Shown piece after piece: positions 1 through 8,157 of a stretch of 64,000 bases of DNA. The position numbers and the translations under genes are program-made. How positions within the stretch are numbered: the stretch's first letter is position 1; the number at the start of each line of letters is the position of its first letter. The stretch covers positions 1 through 64,000 of the forward strand of contig NZ_CP051009.1 of the NCBI RefSeq assembly GCF_014673495.1. The letters run 5' to 3'. The notes beneath the pieces were generated by a model, which did no database searches, was not told the DNA's origin, and saw nothing but the letters and a program-made list of their open reading frames with translations. The DNA comes from Streptomyces griseofuscus. Lineage in GTDB: Bacteria > Actinomycetota > Actinomycetes > Streptomycetales > Streptomycetaceae.

Positions 1-746
1 GTGCGCTCGCCTGTTGAGGGGCTGTCAGGTGCGGCTAGTTGGGTCTCTAGTGCGGGAGTTGGGGAGTACTTCGCACTCCTGGGCGGGTCCGCTGCGCTCC
101 CCCGCCTGACGGTCCTTCCGGCTGCGCCTCCAGAACCTTGGGGCCCGCTGGCGCGGGCCGGGCTGGCTACGAGGGTGGGGGTCGCTCGTTCGTGTGGGTT
201 CTAGTGTATCGCGTGCATCAGGTTGATGCAGCATGTACCGTTGGCGGAAACACGGGACACCCCCCAACCACCCGGGCGTGGCGCACCATTTGATGAGTGG
301 TCAGCGCCGGTGTTTCGTAACTCCCACTCAGGCGAGGAATTACCAAATTGGGACGTTGCGAACCTCAGCCACAGAACATCACCCCGGATATCGGGAACCC
401 TGAATTCCGGCGTCCGGAGGTACCGGAGCCGAACGGCCCCCCGGGCCGGGCGGCGGAACCGCCCACCGGCACCGGCCACGCCTTCCCTGCTTTGAGCGTC
501 ACGGCCGGCACCACCCGAGACTCAGAGCCGTTGCTGCTGTCCCCGGCCCGCAGAGGGCCGACGGTCCGCACGCGAAGCCGCGCGTGCCACGGGGTCCGAC
601 CGGAGTGGGCTCTGACGCTGTTGCTGATGGACAGATCCCACGGCGTGGCGATGCTTGATCACAGCAGGCAGAACCGGTATCACGCGCGCGCACGCTCTAG
701 AGGCAAGAGCCGTGAGTTTCCGCAGGTCAGGGAGCCGAGCTCAGAA
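1..746. other. Left-edge stretch without a supported gene
   Basis: No reading frame here has a convincing ribosome-binding site, a recognisable protein or normal Streptomyces third-position GC bias together. Several frames stay open only because the DNA is GC-rich. The first 200 bases could be the tail of something outside the window, but I cannot support a gene. The operator cluster begins immediately to the right. Confidence 0.5.
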
Positions 747-956
747 AGATATGTCAGCCCTGGACTGACATATCTCGGTCACGACGTCAGCCGGTCCTGA
801 CCGATCAACATCGTTTCGTGGCAGTAGTGCCACGAAACGGCGCACGGTGCGTCAGCGAGAGGTTCGGACCCGATCCGGAAGCGGAGGTCAGTCCAGGGCT
901 GACATACGAGTGACTTTCGTGTCTGCGCTGCCGCGTTTTGGTGGCACTACTGCCAC
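747..956. promoter_or_regulatory. Mirrored operator/iteron-like palindrome cluster
   Basis: Two different palindromic motifs each occur twice, in opposite orientation. The 17-mer GTCAGCCCTGGACTGAC is at 753-769, inside a larger inverted repeat with 11-bp arms at 747-757 and 765-775. Its exact reverse complement is at 887-903. The 16-mer GTGGCAGTAGTGCCAC is at 819-834, inside 12-bp arms at 812-823 and 828-839. Its reverse complement is at 941-956. The last copy lies about 50 bases before the first winged-helix gene. The layout suggests autoregulatory operators or replication iterons; the function is inferred. Confidence 0.75.
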
Positions 957-1007
957 GGTTCTCCGCTATGGTTCTGGCACCACGACGATCAAGGAGGCAG
1001 CGACCCC

Positions 1008-1655
1008 ATGAGCTCAGGGCCCCTGGACGGCAGCGCAGCGCCGAAGCTGCCCGGCGCCCCGTCCCGTCGTCGGCGGCGCCCGAAGCCGCCGCCCACCGCC
1101 TACAACCGGCCCTCCGGCTCTACCATCGAGCTGCCCGCCGGCCATGCCGCCCAGGTCTTCCCGGTCGGCTCCAGCACGGGGTTCATCGGCGAAGCGTTCT
1201 CCATGGACAGCCTGGAGTTCATGCGCTGGGCGGCCGTCCGCTACGACAGCGACCGGTTCGTGCTCGTAGTGCTGTTCCACCTGATGGGCTCGCAGAAGCC
1301 CGGCGGGCTGATCGAGGCCAAGCACGACGACGTCGCCGATGACCTCGGGTACAGCAGGCCGCACATCAGCCGCGTCTTCAACGTCCTGGAGGCGGACGGC
1401 GCGCTGCGCAGGCTCCAGCGGGGCCTCTACCAGCTCAATCCGGCCGCGTCGCTCAGGGGCGGGCTCAGGGAGCCGCAGAAGGGCGAGAAGAAGCGCTCCA
1501 AGACGGGTATGAGCGACAGGGTGGAGCAGCTGGACCTGCTGCGCGAGATCATGGAGGACCCGGACGCGCCCGACGCGTTCCGGGCGATGGCCGCTCCCGG
1601 CGCGAAACTGGAAGTGCGCAAGGAGTCGGATGGGGAAGGGAAGGCCACGTCATGA
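1008..1655 (+). CDS. RepL/MarR-like winged-helix plasmid protein
   Basis: A 215-residue protein with a basic, proline-rich N-terminus (residues about 20-40). A winged-helix core follows at about residues 70-145, including the ordered segment KPGGLIEAKHDDVADDLGYS then SRPHISRVFNVLEADGALRR, typical of RepL-type plasmid replication proteins and MarR-like regulators. AGGAGG lies a suitable distance before the ATG. The stop overlaps the next gene's start (ATGA), and that gene encodes a paralogue, so the two are translationally coupled. The operator cluster just upstream makes it either a replication initiator or an autoregulated copy-control protein; I cannot separate these from sequence alone. 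Confidence 0.75.
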   Translation: MSSGPLDGSAAPKLPGAPSRRRRRPKPPPTAYNRPSGSTIELPAGHAAQVFPVGSSTGFIGEAFSMDSLEFMRWAAVRYDSDRFVLVVLFHLMGSQKPGGLIEAKHDDVADDLGYSRPHISRVFNVLEADGALRRLQRGLYQLNPAASLRGGLREPQKGEKKRSKTGMSDRVEQLDLLREIMEDPDAPDAFRAMAAPGAKLEVRKESDGEGKATS

Positions 1656-2137
1656 CGTCCGCTGCCGAGGAATGGGTTCCGCGCCGCAACGTGCTGTGGG
1701 GCAGCTTCAACGGTCTCGCGTACGTACCGCGGCTGCCGCCCACCGCCTACACCCTGCTGCTGCACATGATGACCGAGCAGGAGCCCGGCGGCCTGGTCGC
1801 CGCCACGCACGACGAACTCGCGGCCGGCCTCGCGATGGAGCGCGGCATGATCAGCCGCGCCATGCCGCACCTGGTTGCCGCCCGGCTCGTCACCGTGGTC
1901 CGCCGCGGGCGCTTCCAGCTCCACCCGATGATCGCCGCCTTCAACGACCCCCGCGAGCAGCAGCGCGCCATCAAGGCCCTGCCGAAGGACATGCGGCTGG
2001 ACGTCGGCGACTTCGAAGACGAGTACGAGCGCCGCTTCCAGCTCCACCTGGACGAGAAGGCCCGTAAAGCCGAAGCCAAGGCCAAGGGCAACGTCACGCC
2101 CATCACCAAGACGACCCGCCTCAAGCGCGTCCACTAA
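1652..2137 (+). CDS. Second RepL/MarR-like winged-helix protein
   Basis: A 161-residue paralogue of the preceding protein. It shares the pattern PPTAY, then an L-L-x-H-M-x-x-x-Q-x-P-G-G-L helix, a helix-turn-helix (DELAAGLAMERGMISRAMPH) and a wing (VTVVRRGRFQLHP) at about residues 25-95. The C-terminus is charged. It starts inside the stop codon of the upstream gene and is followed at 2172-2203 by a perfect GC hairpin, so the two genes form a closed operon. RepL-type initiation or dimeric DNA binding is inferred from family resemblance. Confidence 0.75.
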   Translation: MTSAAEEWVPRRNVLWGSFNGLAYVPRLPPTAYTLLLHMMTEQEPGGLVAATHDELAAGLAMERGMISRAMPHLVAARLVTVVRRGRFQLHPMIAAFNDPREQQRAIKALPKDMRLDVGDFEDEYERRFQLHLDEKARKAEAKAKGNVTPITKTTRLKRVH

Positions 2138-2171
2138 CCCGGCCACCCGTCCGGCCGGGCGACACGACATC

Positions 2172-2203
2172 AGCGGCGCCGCACCTCAGAGTGCGGCGCC
2201 GCT
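2172..2203 (+). terminator. GC-rich hairpin terminator
   Basis: Perfect 13-bp arms (2172-2184 and 2191-2203) with a 6-base loop, 34 bases after the second winged-helix gene. There is no U-tract, as is common for Streptomyces terminators. Confidence 0.7.
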
Positions 2204-2333
2204 CTCCTGCCAGCGGGGCGTACATCGTTCCCCGGAGGGGAAAAGCGCAGGTCGGATTGGAGTGCAGCGCGGTCCGCCGACCTGAAGGGTTAGAAGTGCT
2301 GAGCGCAGGGGTCGGCGCTGCCCGGGTGGGCCG

Positions 2334-3023
2334 TCAGCGAAGAGTCACGTCGTGCTTGAGGAACCAGCTGATCTCGAACAGGGTCTGTTCGGCGAGGTCG
2401 AACAAGGGGCCCAGGACGCCGTCGTACATCGGATCCGTGCCCAGGGGACTGTTCTCGCTCAGGAGGCAGGCTGCGGCTTCCTGGTCGGACATCGGCTTGT
2501 TCTCCTTCAGCTGCCTGATCGAGCCACGGATGATGTCCAGCGTGCGGAGCAGCTGCTGCCGATCCTCGTCAGCCCGGTGCCGGGTCTCTTCCGGGCGGGT
2601 GACCAGGAGGTGCCCAGCCGGGATCAGCAGCGCTTTGCGCAGCTGGCCGAGGGTGGGCTCTTCACACAGTTCATCGACGGCAGCGGCGGTCAGTGCGGGG
2701 CGGCCGGCCACGAGGCGGTCCAAGAGCGTGATGCCGAGGACGGCGTGAGCGCTCGCGTACCGCCAGGCGCTCACGCCCAACTCGCGCTCGTACATGTAGG
2801 CGTTGTGGCGGGCAGCGTCGACAGCATCGTGGTGATGTTGGAAGGGCGGCGCTCCCTGGTCGAACTGCTCCACCGTGTCCTGCAGGGCAGTGAGCCGGTC
2901 CACAAGAGTGCTCGCCGTCTGCCATTCGGCCCTGAGGAGGTTGCAGGCGTGGTGCAGGGACCGGATCGCCCCCATCTCCACTGTGGTCAGTGGTGCCGAC
3001 GCCGTGAACTCCGGTAACCGCAT
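2334..3023 (-). CDS. Hypothetical helical protein
   Basis: A 229-residue mostly alpha-helical protein that I do not recognise. The start at MRLPEF is chosen because GGGAGAG lies directly upstream; an earlier in-frame ATG eight codons before has no such site. No signal peptide or membrane segment is visible. The middle contains regular Ala/Leu-rich helices and a conserved-looking CEEPTLGQLRK segment. It is transcribed convergently with the winged-helix pair and stands alone. Confidence 0.6.
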   Translation of the reverse strand: MRLPEFTASAPLTTVEMGAIRSLHHACNLLRAEWQTASTLVDRLTALQDTVEQFDQGAPPFQHHHDAVDAARHNAYMYERELGVSAWRYASAHAVLGITLLDRLVAGRPALTAAAVDELCEEPTLGQLRKALLIPAGHLLVTRPEETRHRADEDRQQLLRTLDIIRGSIRQLKENKPMSDQEAAACLLSENSPLGTDPMYDGVLGPLFDLAEQTLFEISWFLKHDVTLR

Positions 3024-3640
3024 GGGCTCTCTCCCTGTCTCGCGCACCTGTCCGAGATCGGCACGCTACCCGCGGCTGCGGGTCCTGGCCGGCTCGTTAC
3101 GCAACAACCAGTCAAACTCGGGCGGTTCTTTCGCCGGCGGCTGACCTGGAACAGTTGCCGACCGCGTCGCCATCGCAGGCAGGACGCCCGTACATGAGCA
3201 TGTCCACCCGGGGAAACAGCGGATCGATGACACAGATCGGCGGACTGTTCAGGTGGGCGAGGGACCGTCTCCGGATGCGGACCGTAATCGCTCTGGGAAG
3301 GGGGTCACGCTGATCGGCGAGGTTGGCACAGATCCGGGGGTCGGGCCCGTGATTCCGGGCCGACCCACCAGCGTGACACTCCAACGTGACATCCGGATCG
3401 GGGCGCGTGACACCGGTGAGTGTGACAGCGTGACAGTCACCCATGGTGATCACGGGCGCGTCCGTTCCCCTGTCTCCCTCACAAGCTCTCAGGTCACCTC
3501 CCAGGAACGCTCCTGCCTGGATACTTCCAACCTCCCAGACATCACAGGTTTTCCGGGGTATTTCCGGCCCCGGCCTCCCAGGTTTGTTTCCCAGACGCTG
3601 GGGTCTGGGAAACAGCGGAGCGTGAGGCCGGAGCGGACCG
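3024..3640. other. Intergenic region with scattered GTGAC motifs and one hairpin
   Basis: No supported gene. GTGAC/GTCAC pentamers are frequent between 3360 and 3460, for example around 3374, 3385 and 3406. A similar cluster precedes the second pseudogene copy at 5500-5620. A perfect 12-bp inverted repeat (arms 3585-3596 and 3603-3614) lies just downstream of the pseudogene remnant on the minus strand. Its role is unknown. Confidence 0.5.
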
Positions 3641-3872
3641 TGCGAATACTGCGCTACGACCGGACGCGAGCGAGGAACACGGCGAGGGCACCAGCGGCTT
3701 CGGGTTCGGTGGTGGCGAGCTAGCCCGTGAACGCCAGCTGGTCGACGTCGGCGCCCGGGACCAGGCGGGCGAGTTCGGCGAGTGCGGACCAGGCCCGCGA
3801 CTACCAGTTCGGCTTCGCGGACACACGGAGAGGCCAGCCGTACGCGGTCGGCCTGGTCCAAGACGTCGTGGG
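3640..3872 (-). pseudogene. Remnant of an unknown gene (copy A)
   Basis: Read on the minus strand, this segment gives ELARLVPGADVDQLAFTG and then an in-frame TAG, followed by LATTEPEAAGALAVFL. The same order occurs in the longer broken copy near 5630-6130 (ELAYLVPGADVAELAFAARL...TEPEATGALAAFL). The premature stop and the missing N-terminal part show that it is decayed. The family is not recognised. Confidence 0.6.
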
Positions 3873-4145
3873 TCAGACCTCGAGGTAGGCGACGACGACC
3901 ACGGTCTGAAGAGCCGTGACCCAGTACAGGAGGCGTACGCGCTCGACTTCGTCGGCGTACTCGCGTAGCTGGGGGCCGGCAGTGTCGCCGGGGATCGGCC
4001 CGCCGATATCGGGGCCGACGGAGACGACGACCAGGGCGCGGTCGAGGGCGTGGATCTCCGCCTCGCTGGTCAGGTTCTCCAGCTGCTTTGCGGCGGAGTC
4101 GGAGAACGCGATCCGGGCGCGGCGGGGGCCGTGCTGCGGGGCCAT
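3873..4145 (-). CDS. ParE/RelE-like toxin
   Basis: A 90-residue protein with the pattern of the RelE/ParE toxin superfamily: an early AxIAFSDSAAKQLENL helix, a central LREY strand and a C-terminal R-V-R-L-L-Y-W-V ... V-V-V-V-A-Y hairpin. Members act as ribosome-dependent mRNA interferases or gyrase poisons; which applies here is not evident. The ATG overlaps the stop of the upstream reading frame by one base (TGATG), which fits translational coupling to an antitoxin. That antitoxin frame carries an internal stop, so the module may be inactive or the toxin may also be non-functional. Confidence 0.6.
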   Translation of the reverse strand: MAPQHGPRRARIAFSDSAAKQLENLTSEAEIHALDRALVVVSVGPDIGGPIPGDTAGPQLREYADEVERVRLLYWVTALQTVVVVAYLEV

Positions 4146-4378
4146 CAGGCGACGGCCGGGCGCTGCCGGGCGAGGCGGGCGAGGTGGGCCTCGCGCAGCT
4201 CCTCCTAGGGGGTGCACTGCTCGGGGTCGGGCAGGCCGTTGGTGGCGATGTCCTCCAGGACGGCGGCGAACCGGTCAGCGTCGGCGCGGGTCTTGGCCGC
4301 GTACGCGCGGACCGCTCGGCGGCCGCGGGCTCCAGCTGCCGGGCGGCGGTGTCGGCGGGGGCACGGCTGTTCGCTCAT
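4146..4378 (-). pseudogene. Antitoxin-like gene with internal amber stop
   Basis: The minus-strand frame begins MSEQPCPRR and continues through AYAAKTRADADRFAAVLEDI, then NGLPDPEQCTP. It hits TAG at 4205-4207 and resumes EELREAHLARLARQRPAVA up to a stop that overlaps the toxin start. The helical, charged C-terminus and tight coupling are typical of a small antitoxin. The N-terminal arginine-rich part may also contain an old frameshift. Confidence 0.55.
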
Positions 4379-4651
4379 CGAGGGCCTCCAGGGCGCGAAC
4401 GGGCGTGTGCCACCACGGGATCGGCCGTACGGCGGTCGTGGGGCCGCTCCGCTTCACTCAGGCACAGTGCTCGCGGCCGCTGCCCCTGTGACCTTGTGAC
4501 ACCAGGACTCGCCGGCCTCGTGGCCTGGTCGTGCTCGTCGTCCTGGGCCTGGGCATGAGGATGGCCCCGCGCCGTGGGTGCGGGGCCTTCGGGTCTCGGG
4601 TTGTGGACGGGCGGCCGGTCGCCTGGCAGTGAGTCGGCCGCTCGCGGTCCG

Positions 4652-4852
4652 TCAGCCCTTGTAGTCGAAATAGAGGTCCCCGTGGTGGGTGCCGCCGGTG
4701 ATGCCGTGGCGGTCGCCCTGGACCGTGGTGGTGTCCGTGGTGGTGGAGGTCGAGGAGGCCTGCGCCGCCGCCTCCTTGGCGAGGAAAGCCTCGTACAGGG
4801 CGTCCGCCTGAGCCTCGACCCACGCCGCGCGGTCGTTCGTGTTCTTCGCCAT
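4652..4852 (-). CDS. Small hypothetical protein
   Basis: A 66-residue protein with an N-terminal amphipathic helix (AAWVEAQADALYEAFLAKEA), a Thr/Ser-rich linker and a C-terminal GDLYFDYKG. AAGGAG sits 6-7 bases before the ATG. It lies 40 bases downstream of the 119-residue gene on the same strand, so the two probably form an operon. No family is recognised. Confidence 0.65.
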   Translation of the reverse strand: MAKNTNDRAAWVEAQADALYEAFLAKEAAAQASSTSTTTDTTTVQGDRHGITGGTHHGDLYFDYKG

Positions 4853-4892
4853 GGTGATCTCCTTCTGTGGGTTGTGCGGGTTGGTGGGTGGG

Positions 4893-5252
4893 TCAGCGGC
4901 CGAGGTGCCGGCGCCCGGAGTCGTACATCCGCCGGACCGAGCTGTGCTTGTCCGCGTCGCCCAGGACGCGGTTGGCGATCTGCGGCCACGACATGCTGTG
5001 CTCGTCGCGCAGCTGGACGACCAGGGCGGCCGCCCGGCGTTCCAGGAGCCGGGCCAGCTCGGTGACCTGCCCGGTCAGCACCGCGAGCGACTCCCCGTCC
5101 GGGGCCAGGCCCTCGGTGGTGCCGAGCGCGGCGAGCGCGGACTCGATGTGGTCCCCGTCGACCATGGAGTTGAGGTAGCCGTGGGGGTCGTCCCCCGGCT
5201 CCCAGGTGATCTCGGCCTTGTGACCCGCGATCTTCGTGACGCGAACGGTCAT
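4893..5252 (-). CDS. Hypothetical protein with HTH-like C-terminus
   Basis: A 119-residue protein. The N-terminal beta-rich part (MTVRVTKIAGHKAEITW) is followed by a helical region. The C-terminal segment LRDEHSMSWPQIANRVLGDADKHSSVRRM resembles a helix-turn-helix of the kind that begins with SWxxIA. Palindromic sites lie just upstream (5275-5330), so it may repress itself; that is inference. Confidence 0.65.
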   Translation of the reverse strand: MTVRVTKIAGHKAEITWEPGDDPHGYLNSMVDGDHIESALAALGTTEGLAPDGESLAVLTGQVTELARLLERRAAALVVQLRDEHSMSWPQIANRVLGDADKHSSVRRMYDSGRRHLGR

Positions 5253-5274
5253 GATCTGCCCCCTCGTTGGCGCC

Positions 5275-5330
5275 TTGCGCTTTGTGCAAGACGACTATGA
5301 CACGACCCTTGCGCATTGCGCAAGGGTCGT
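5275..5330. promoter_or_regulatory. Operator palindromes upstream of the 119-residue gene
   Basis: A perfect inverted repeat with 14-bp arms (5302-5315 and 5317-5330) centres on CTTGCGCATTGCGCAAG. A degenerate copy of the same core, CTTGCGCTTTGTGCAAG, lies at about 5275-5291. The spacing places both over the likely promoter of the leftward gene starting at 5252. Confidence 0.7.
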
Positions 5331-5611
5331 GTTGAGAATGTCTAGTCGCGCGATATGGGGTGGTATGGGCAGCTGTTAGGTCGTGATGCAAAGGTGCCTG
5401 GCTCCGACCCCCCTGGCGGCCGTACAGCGCCTCGTGCCCCCCTCCCGCCCGGGACCGACCCCGATGGTTACGCTACGCATTCGAGTCTGGCGAGGGTGTC
5501 ACGCTGTCGGGTGGAGTCGAAAGCTGGGGGCGGTCTCGTAATCGTCGCCCCGATCGGCAGCGTGGCAGCCGGATCGAGGGTGCGTGACGCGTGAGCGTGA
5601 CAGTTCGATAG
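5331..5611. other. Intergenic, no gene seen
   Basis: No coding frame is supported. GTGAC-type motifs between 5500 and 5620 resemble those near 3360-3460, so the duplication that made the two pseudogene copies may extend into this flank. Confidence 0.4.
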
Positions 5612-5624
5612 TCACTTTCGGTGA

Positions 5625-6130
5625 TCAGTGGGCGGAGCGGGCGCGGATGAGGAACGCGGCCAGTGCACCGGTGGCTTCCGGCTCGGTGGGGGTGAGACGG
5701 GCCGCGAACGCCAGCTCGGCGACGTCAGCGCCGGGGACCAGGTAGGCGAGTTCGGCGAGCAGCGCGGCATGGGCGAGGACCGGCACGGGCAGCAGGCGGC
5801 TCGGGCTGCCAGGTCGGCGTAGTGGCCGGACTGGTCTGCCGGGGCGTGGGCGAGCCAGGCGTCGAGTTGGCCTGGACGTACCCGCCCGCCGGCGCGGCGG
5901 CGAGCAGCTGGTCGATGCGCTCCCACTCCGCGAACTCCGCCGGGCCCAGCCGGGCGTCGAATCGGGCGGCCGCGAGGCGCCGGCGTCCATGCCCGTCCCG
6001 TTCCTGAACAGTGCCGTGGTGATGTACGCCTGCGTGTTCGTGCCGTCCACTGCGGTGCGCGCGGGCGAGGTCGGAGATCTCCAACACGCCGGGAAAGAAC
6101 CGCCGAGTAGCCCCGATGCCGCACCGTCGG
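5625..6130 (-). pseudogene. Multiply frameshifted unknown gene (copy B)
   Basis: Reading the minus strand, coherent protein sequence jumps between all three frames. It runs NTQAYITTALFRNGTGMDAG, then FDARLGPAEFAEWERIDQLL, then LDAWLAHAPADQSGHYADLA, then AALLAELAYLVPGADVAEL to an ending FLIRARSAH. At least three frameshifts separate the blocks, so the gene is dead. The final block matches the remnant at 3640-3872. The family is not recognised. Confidence 0.7.
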
Positions 6131-6185
6131 GTAAAGCGATCACCTGGTCCGGGGCAAACTTCGTCGGGCTGCTGCGAAGTTGGGG

Positions 6186-6225
6186 GCAGCGCCCCGACTC
6201 CCCGCTCTTGGAGTCGGGGCGCTGC
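6186..6225. terminator. Perfect hairpin
   Basis: 16-bp arms (6186-6201 and 6210-6225) around an 8-base loop, between the pseudogene and the small membrane protein gene. It probably terminates the leftward gene at 6296-6553. Confidence 0.6.
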
Positions 6226-6295
6226 ACTGCTGCGGCCTGGGCACCGGGGACGGGAGAGTGGTGTCCGGCGCTGAGGGTGGGCGGCCGTAGCAGCG

Positions 6296-6553
6296 TCAGC
6301 GGTCGTGGCGCTCGTGCTGGCGGAGCTTCGTGAGGCTCATCCCGTTTCCGGACGGTTCGACCGGTCGCGGACCCGTCTTCTTAGGGCGCCGGATCCGGAC
6401 ACAGTCGAGGACGACGACCATCGCGGTGACTGACAGAGCTCCAGCGGTGCCGTGCTTCTGGACCAGGCAGAACAGGACTGCCGCGATGAGGGTGGTGACG
6501 GGAGAGGGGGGCCGCCAGTCCACTGGGACGGGGCGCCAAGCGTGTGCTTCCAT
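6296..6553 (-). CDS. Small putative membrane protein
   Basis: An 85-residue protein with a hydrophobic stretch at about residues 19-52 that could form one or two membrane helices (TTLIAAVLFCLV and GALSVTAMVVVLDCV), followed by a basic tail. The start at MEAHAW is preferred because GGAAGGA lies 8 bases upstream. No family is recognised. Confidence 0.45.
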   Translation of the reverse strand: MEAHAWRPVPVDWRPPSPVTTLIAAVLFCLVQKHGTAGALSVTAMVVVLDCVRIRRPKKTGPRPVEPSGNGMSLTKLRQHERHDR

Positions 6554-6986
6554 AGCTATGTCCTTCCGGATCACTTGCAGGTAGTTCGATGCAGGACACT
6601 CGCGGGGGCTGCCCCTGGCCGGGCAGTCCCCGCATCTGCAATGAGGATGTGGGCTGCAGCGGCGCCCCGTGCGGGTTACGCGCTGCTTGCCACGTCGAAG
6701 ACGGTAGGCGATCAGATGTCGCCCCGAAGGGGTAATAGGGTCGCGATCGGCCAGAACAGCGAAAGTGCTTGCCTGGCAGGGGAGTTGCGCGATTCAAGAT
6801 CATCCTATAGGGAAGCCTATAGACGGTGACCTGCGGTTTCTTCGCCCATCCGCGCGGATCGCGGCCCTGGAGATCATCTCGCTTTCCGAGGTTGGCTGAT
6901 TCTGAACGCTCCCCCATATAATCGAACTGGTAAGCGATAGCCCGCCGTCTCGCCTCGACCTCCTGCGGTTCGCCCGCAGGGTCGTC
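6554..6986. other. Intergenic, no gene seen
   Basis: No supported coding frame except the possible 5' extension of the DUF6233 gene, discussed at that entry. The segment 6780-6830 is less GC-rich than its surroundings. Confidence 0.4.
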
Positions 6987-7280
6987 ATGCAGCAGGCGAC
7001 GGCGTCCCTGCGACAGATCGACGGGTGGATCGCCGAGGAGGAGCGCCGCGAGGCGGCTCGGCGTCGAACCGCCGAGCGGGAGCAGCCCCCAGAGTGGCTC
7101 GTGCAGTTCCGGCACGACGGGGCGACCATCGACTCGGTGCACTCGGGCGGGTGCTGGGCGGTACCGAAGTGGGCCCGGTGCCGACCGGTGATCCGGGCCC
7201 AGGCGGTGGAGGCGCTGCAGAACCACGTGTCCGCGTGTCCGGCCTGTCGTCCGGACACTGTTCTCGGCTTCCCTGGCTAG
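6987..7280 (+). CDS. DUF6233-family protein (start uncertain)
   Basis: A 97-residue product with the arrangement typical of the Streptomyces DUF6233 family: a charged coiled helix (QIDGWIAEEERREAARR), PPEWLVQF, a small central strand region, RCRPVIRAQAVEAL and the terminal Cys motif CPACRPDTVLG. The in-frame DNA upstream of the ATG still reads SPPSRLDLLRFARRVV, which belongs to the family, but no start codon is found there (GTA lies where GTG would be expected at 6930). It may have lost its true start. Function unknown. Confidence 0.5.
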   Translation: MQQATASLRQIDGWIAEEERREAARRRTAEREQPPEWLVQFRHDGATIDSVHSGGCWAVPKWARCRPVIRAQAVEALQNHVSACPACRPDTVLGFPG

Positions 7281-7381
7281 CCGGAACAGGTCAGTACGCG
7301 GGCGGGTGACCCCGGCGCCGAAGGGCGCGACCTCCGCGGTGCTTATGTCCGTACGGACGCAAGAGAACCGCGCGGGGTGCC

Positions 7382-7759
7382 GCCACGCTCCTCTTTGAAA
7401 AGCAGACGCTCGGCTGGACGCGTCCCAAGCTCCGTACTCCCGAGGCGGCGGACCGATGGACATGGATCGTCATCGCCGCCCACACTCAGCTCCGCCTCAC
7501 CCGAGAGGCCGCGGCCGACCTCCGTCGGCCCTGGGAGAAGCCAGTCGAGCCCACCCGGCTCACCCCAGCCCGCGTCCGCCGTGGGTTCAGGAACATCCGC
7601 CCCCACTTGCACTGTCCCGCCCGTGCGCCCAAACCCTCAACTCCAGGCCCAGGACGCCCACTTGGCTCGAAGAACCGGCACCTCGCGACCCGTTACGACG
7701 TGGGCAAGACCACCAGACGCCCCGAAAGCATTACCGAACGCGATCAACTCAGACGCTGA
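7382..7759 (+). pseudogene. C-terminal remnant of a transposase
   Basis: An open frame without a start codon encodes a transposase tail: KQTLGWTRPKLRTPEAADRW, WIVIAAHTQLRL, ADLRRPWEKP, TPARVRRGFRNIRPHL, then a Pro/Arg-rich end with GRPLGSKNR. This is the conserved C-terminal part of a large Streptomyces DDE transposase family. The catalytic part is missing because the sequence breaks off near 7380, so it is a dead fragment of an older insertion. Confidence 0.65.
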
Positions 7760-7767
7760 ACACGGCT

Positions 7768-8043
7768 TCAGAAAGGGACGGCCAACCCCGCTTCCCGCAA
7801 TCGAAGCAGTGCCCTGCCCATGCACTCGGCAACCGAGGCCCCGTCGGCCCTCATCCCACCGTCCAGCGGCCCACCAGAAGCGGCAAAAGCCCACGCCGGC
7901 TGACCGTCACGCATGCGCTCCGCGTCGACCCGGATCATGGCACCGACACCATGCTCACCGAGCCATTCCAAGATGAGCAGCGTCGCGTCCTCGACGCCGC
8001 TGTTCAGGTCCACCTTGGGCCGCCGCCCCATTCCCTTGGCCAT
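7768..8043 (-). CDS. Hypothetical small protein
   Basis: A 91-residue protein (ATG start MAKGMGRRPK; an in-frame GTG 39 bases upstream is possible). It contains DATLLILEWLGEHG and a basic/hydrophobic C-terminal helix. It is not recognised. It is convergent with, and abuts, the transposase remnant, so its integrity is uncertain. Confidence 0.45.
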   Translation of the reverse strand: MAKGMGRRPKVDLNSGVEDATLLILEWLGEHGVGAMIRVDAERMRDGQPAWAFAASGGPLDGGMRADGASVAECMGRALLRLREAGLAVPF

Positions 8044-8157
8044 GGCCACAACCCTACTCAGCGTCTGCTCGGGCCTCGTCACACGCTTTCAAGGCAGCTC
8101 AGACCATAAAGAACAAGCTCAGGACATGTTTCTATACAGGTCTTGAATTGAGCCGGG

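Noticed and set aside
4375..5391. A 338-codon open frame on the minus strand
   Set aside because: It overlaps two small genes with good ribosome-binding sites, is extremely Arg/Pro-rich and has the wrong codon bias. It is a GC-rich shadow frame.
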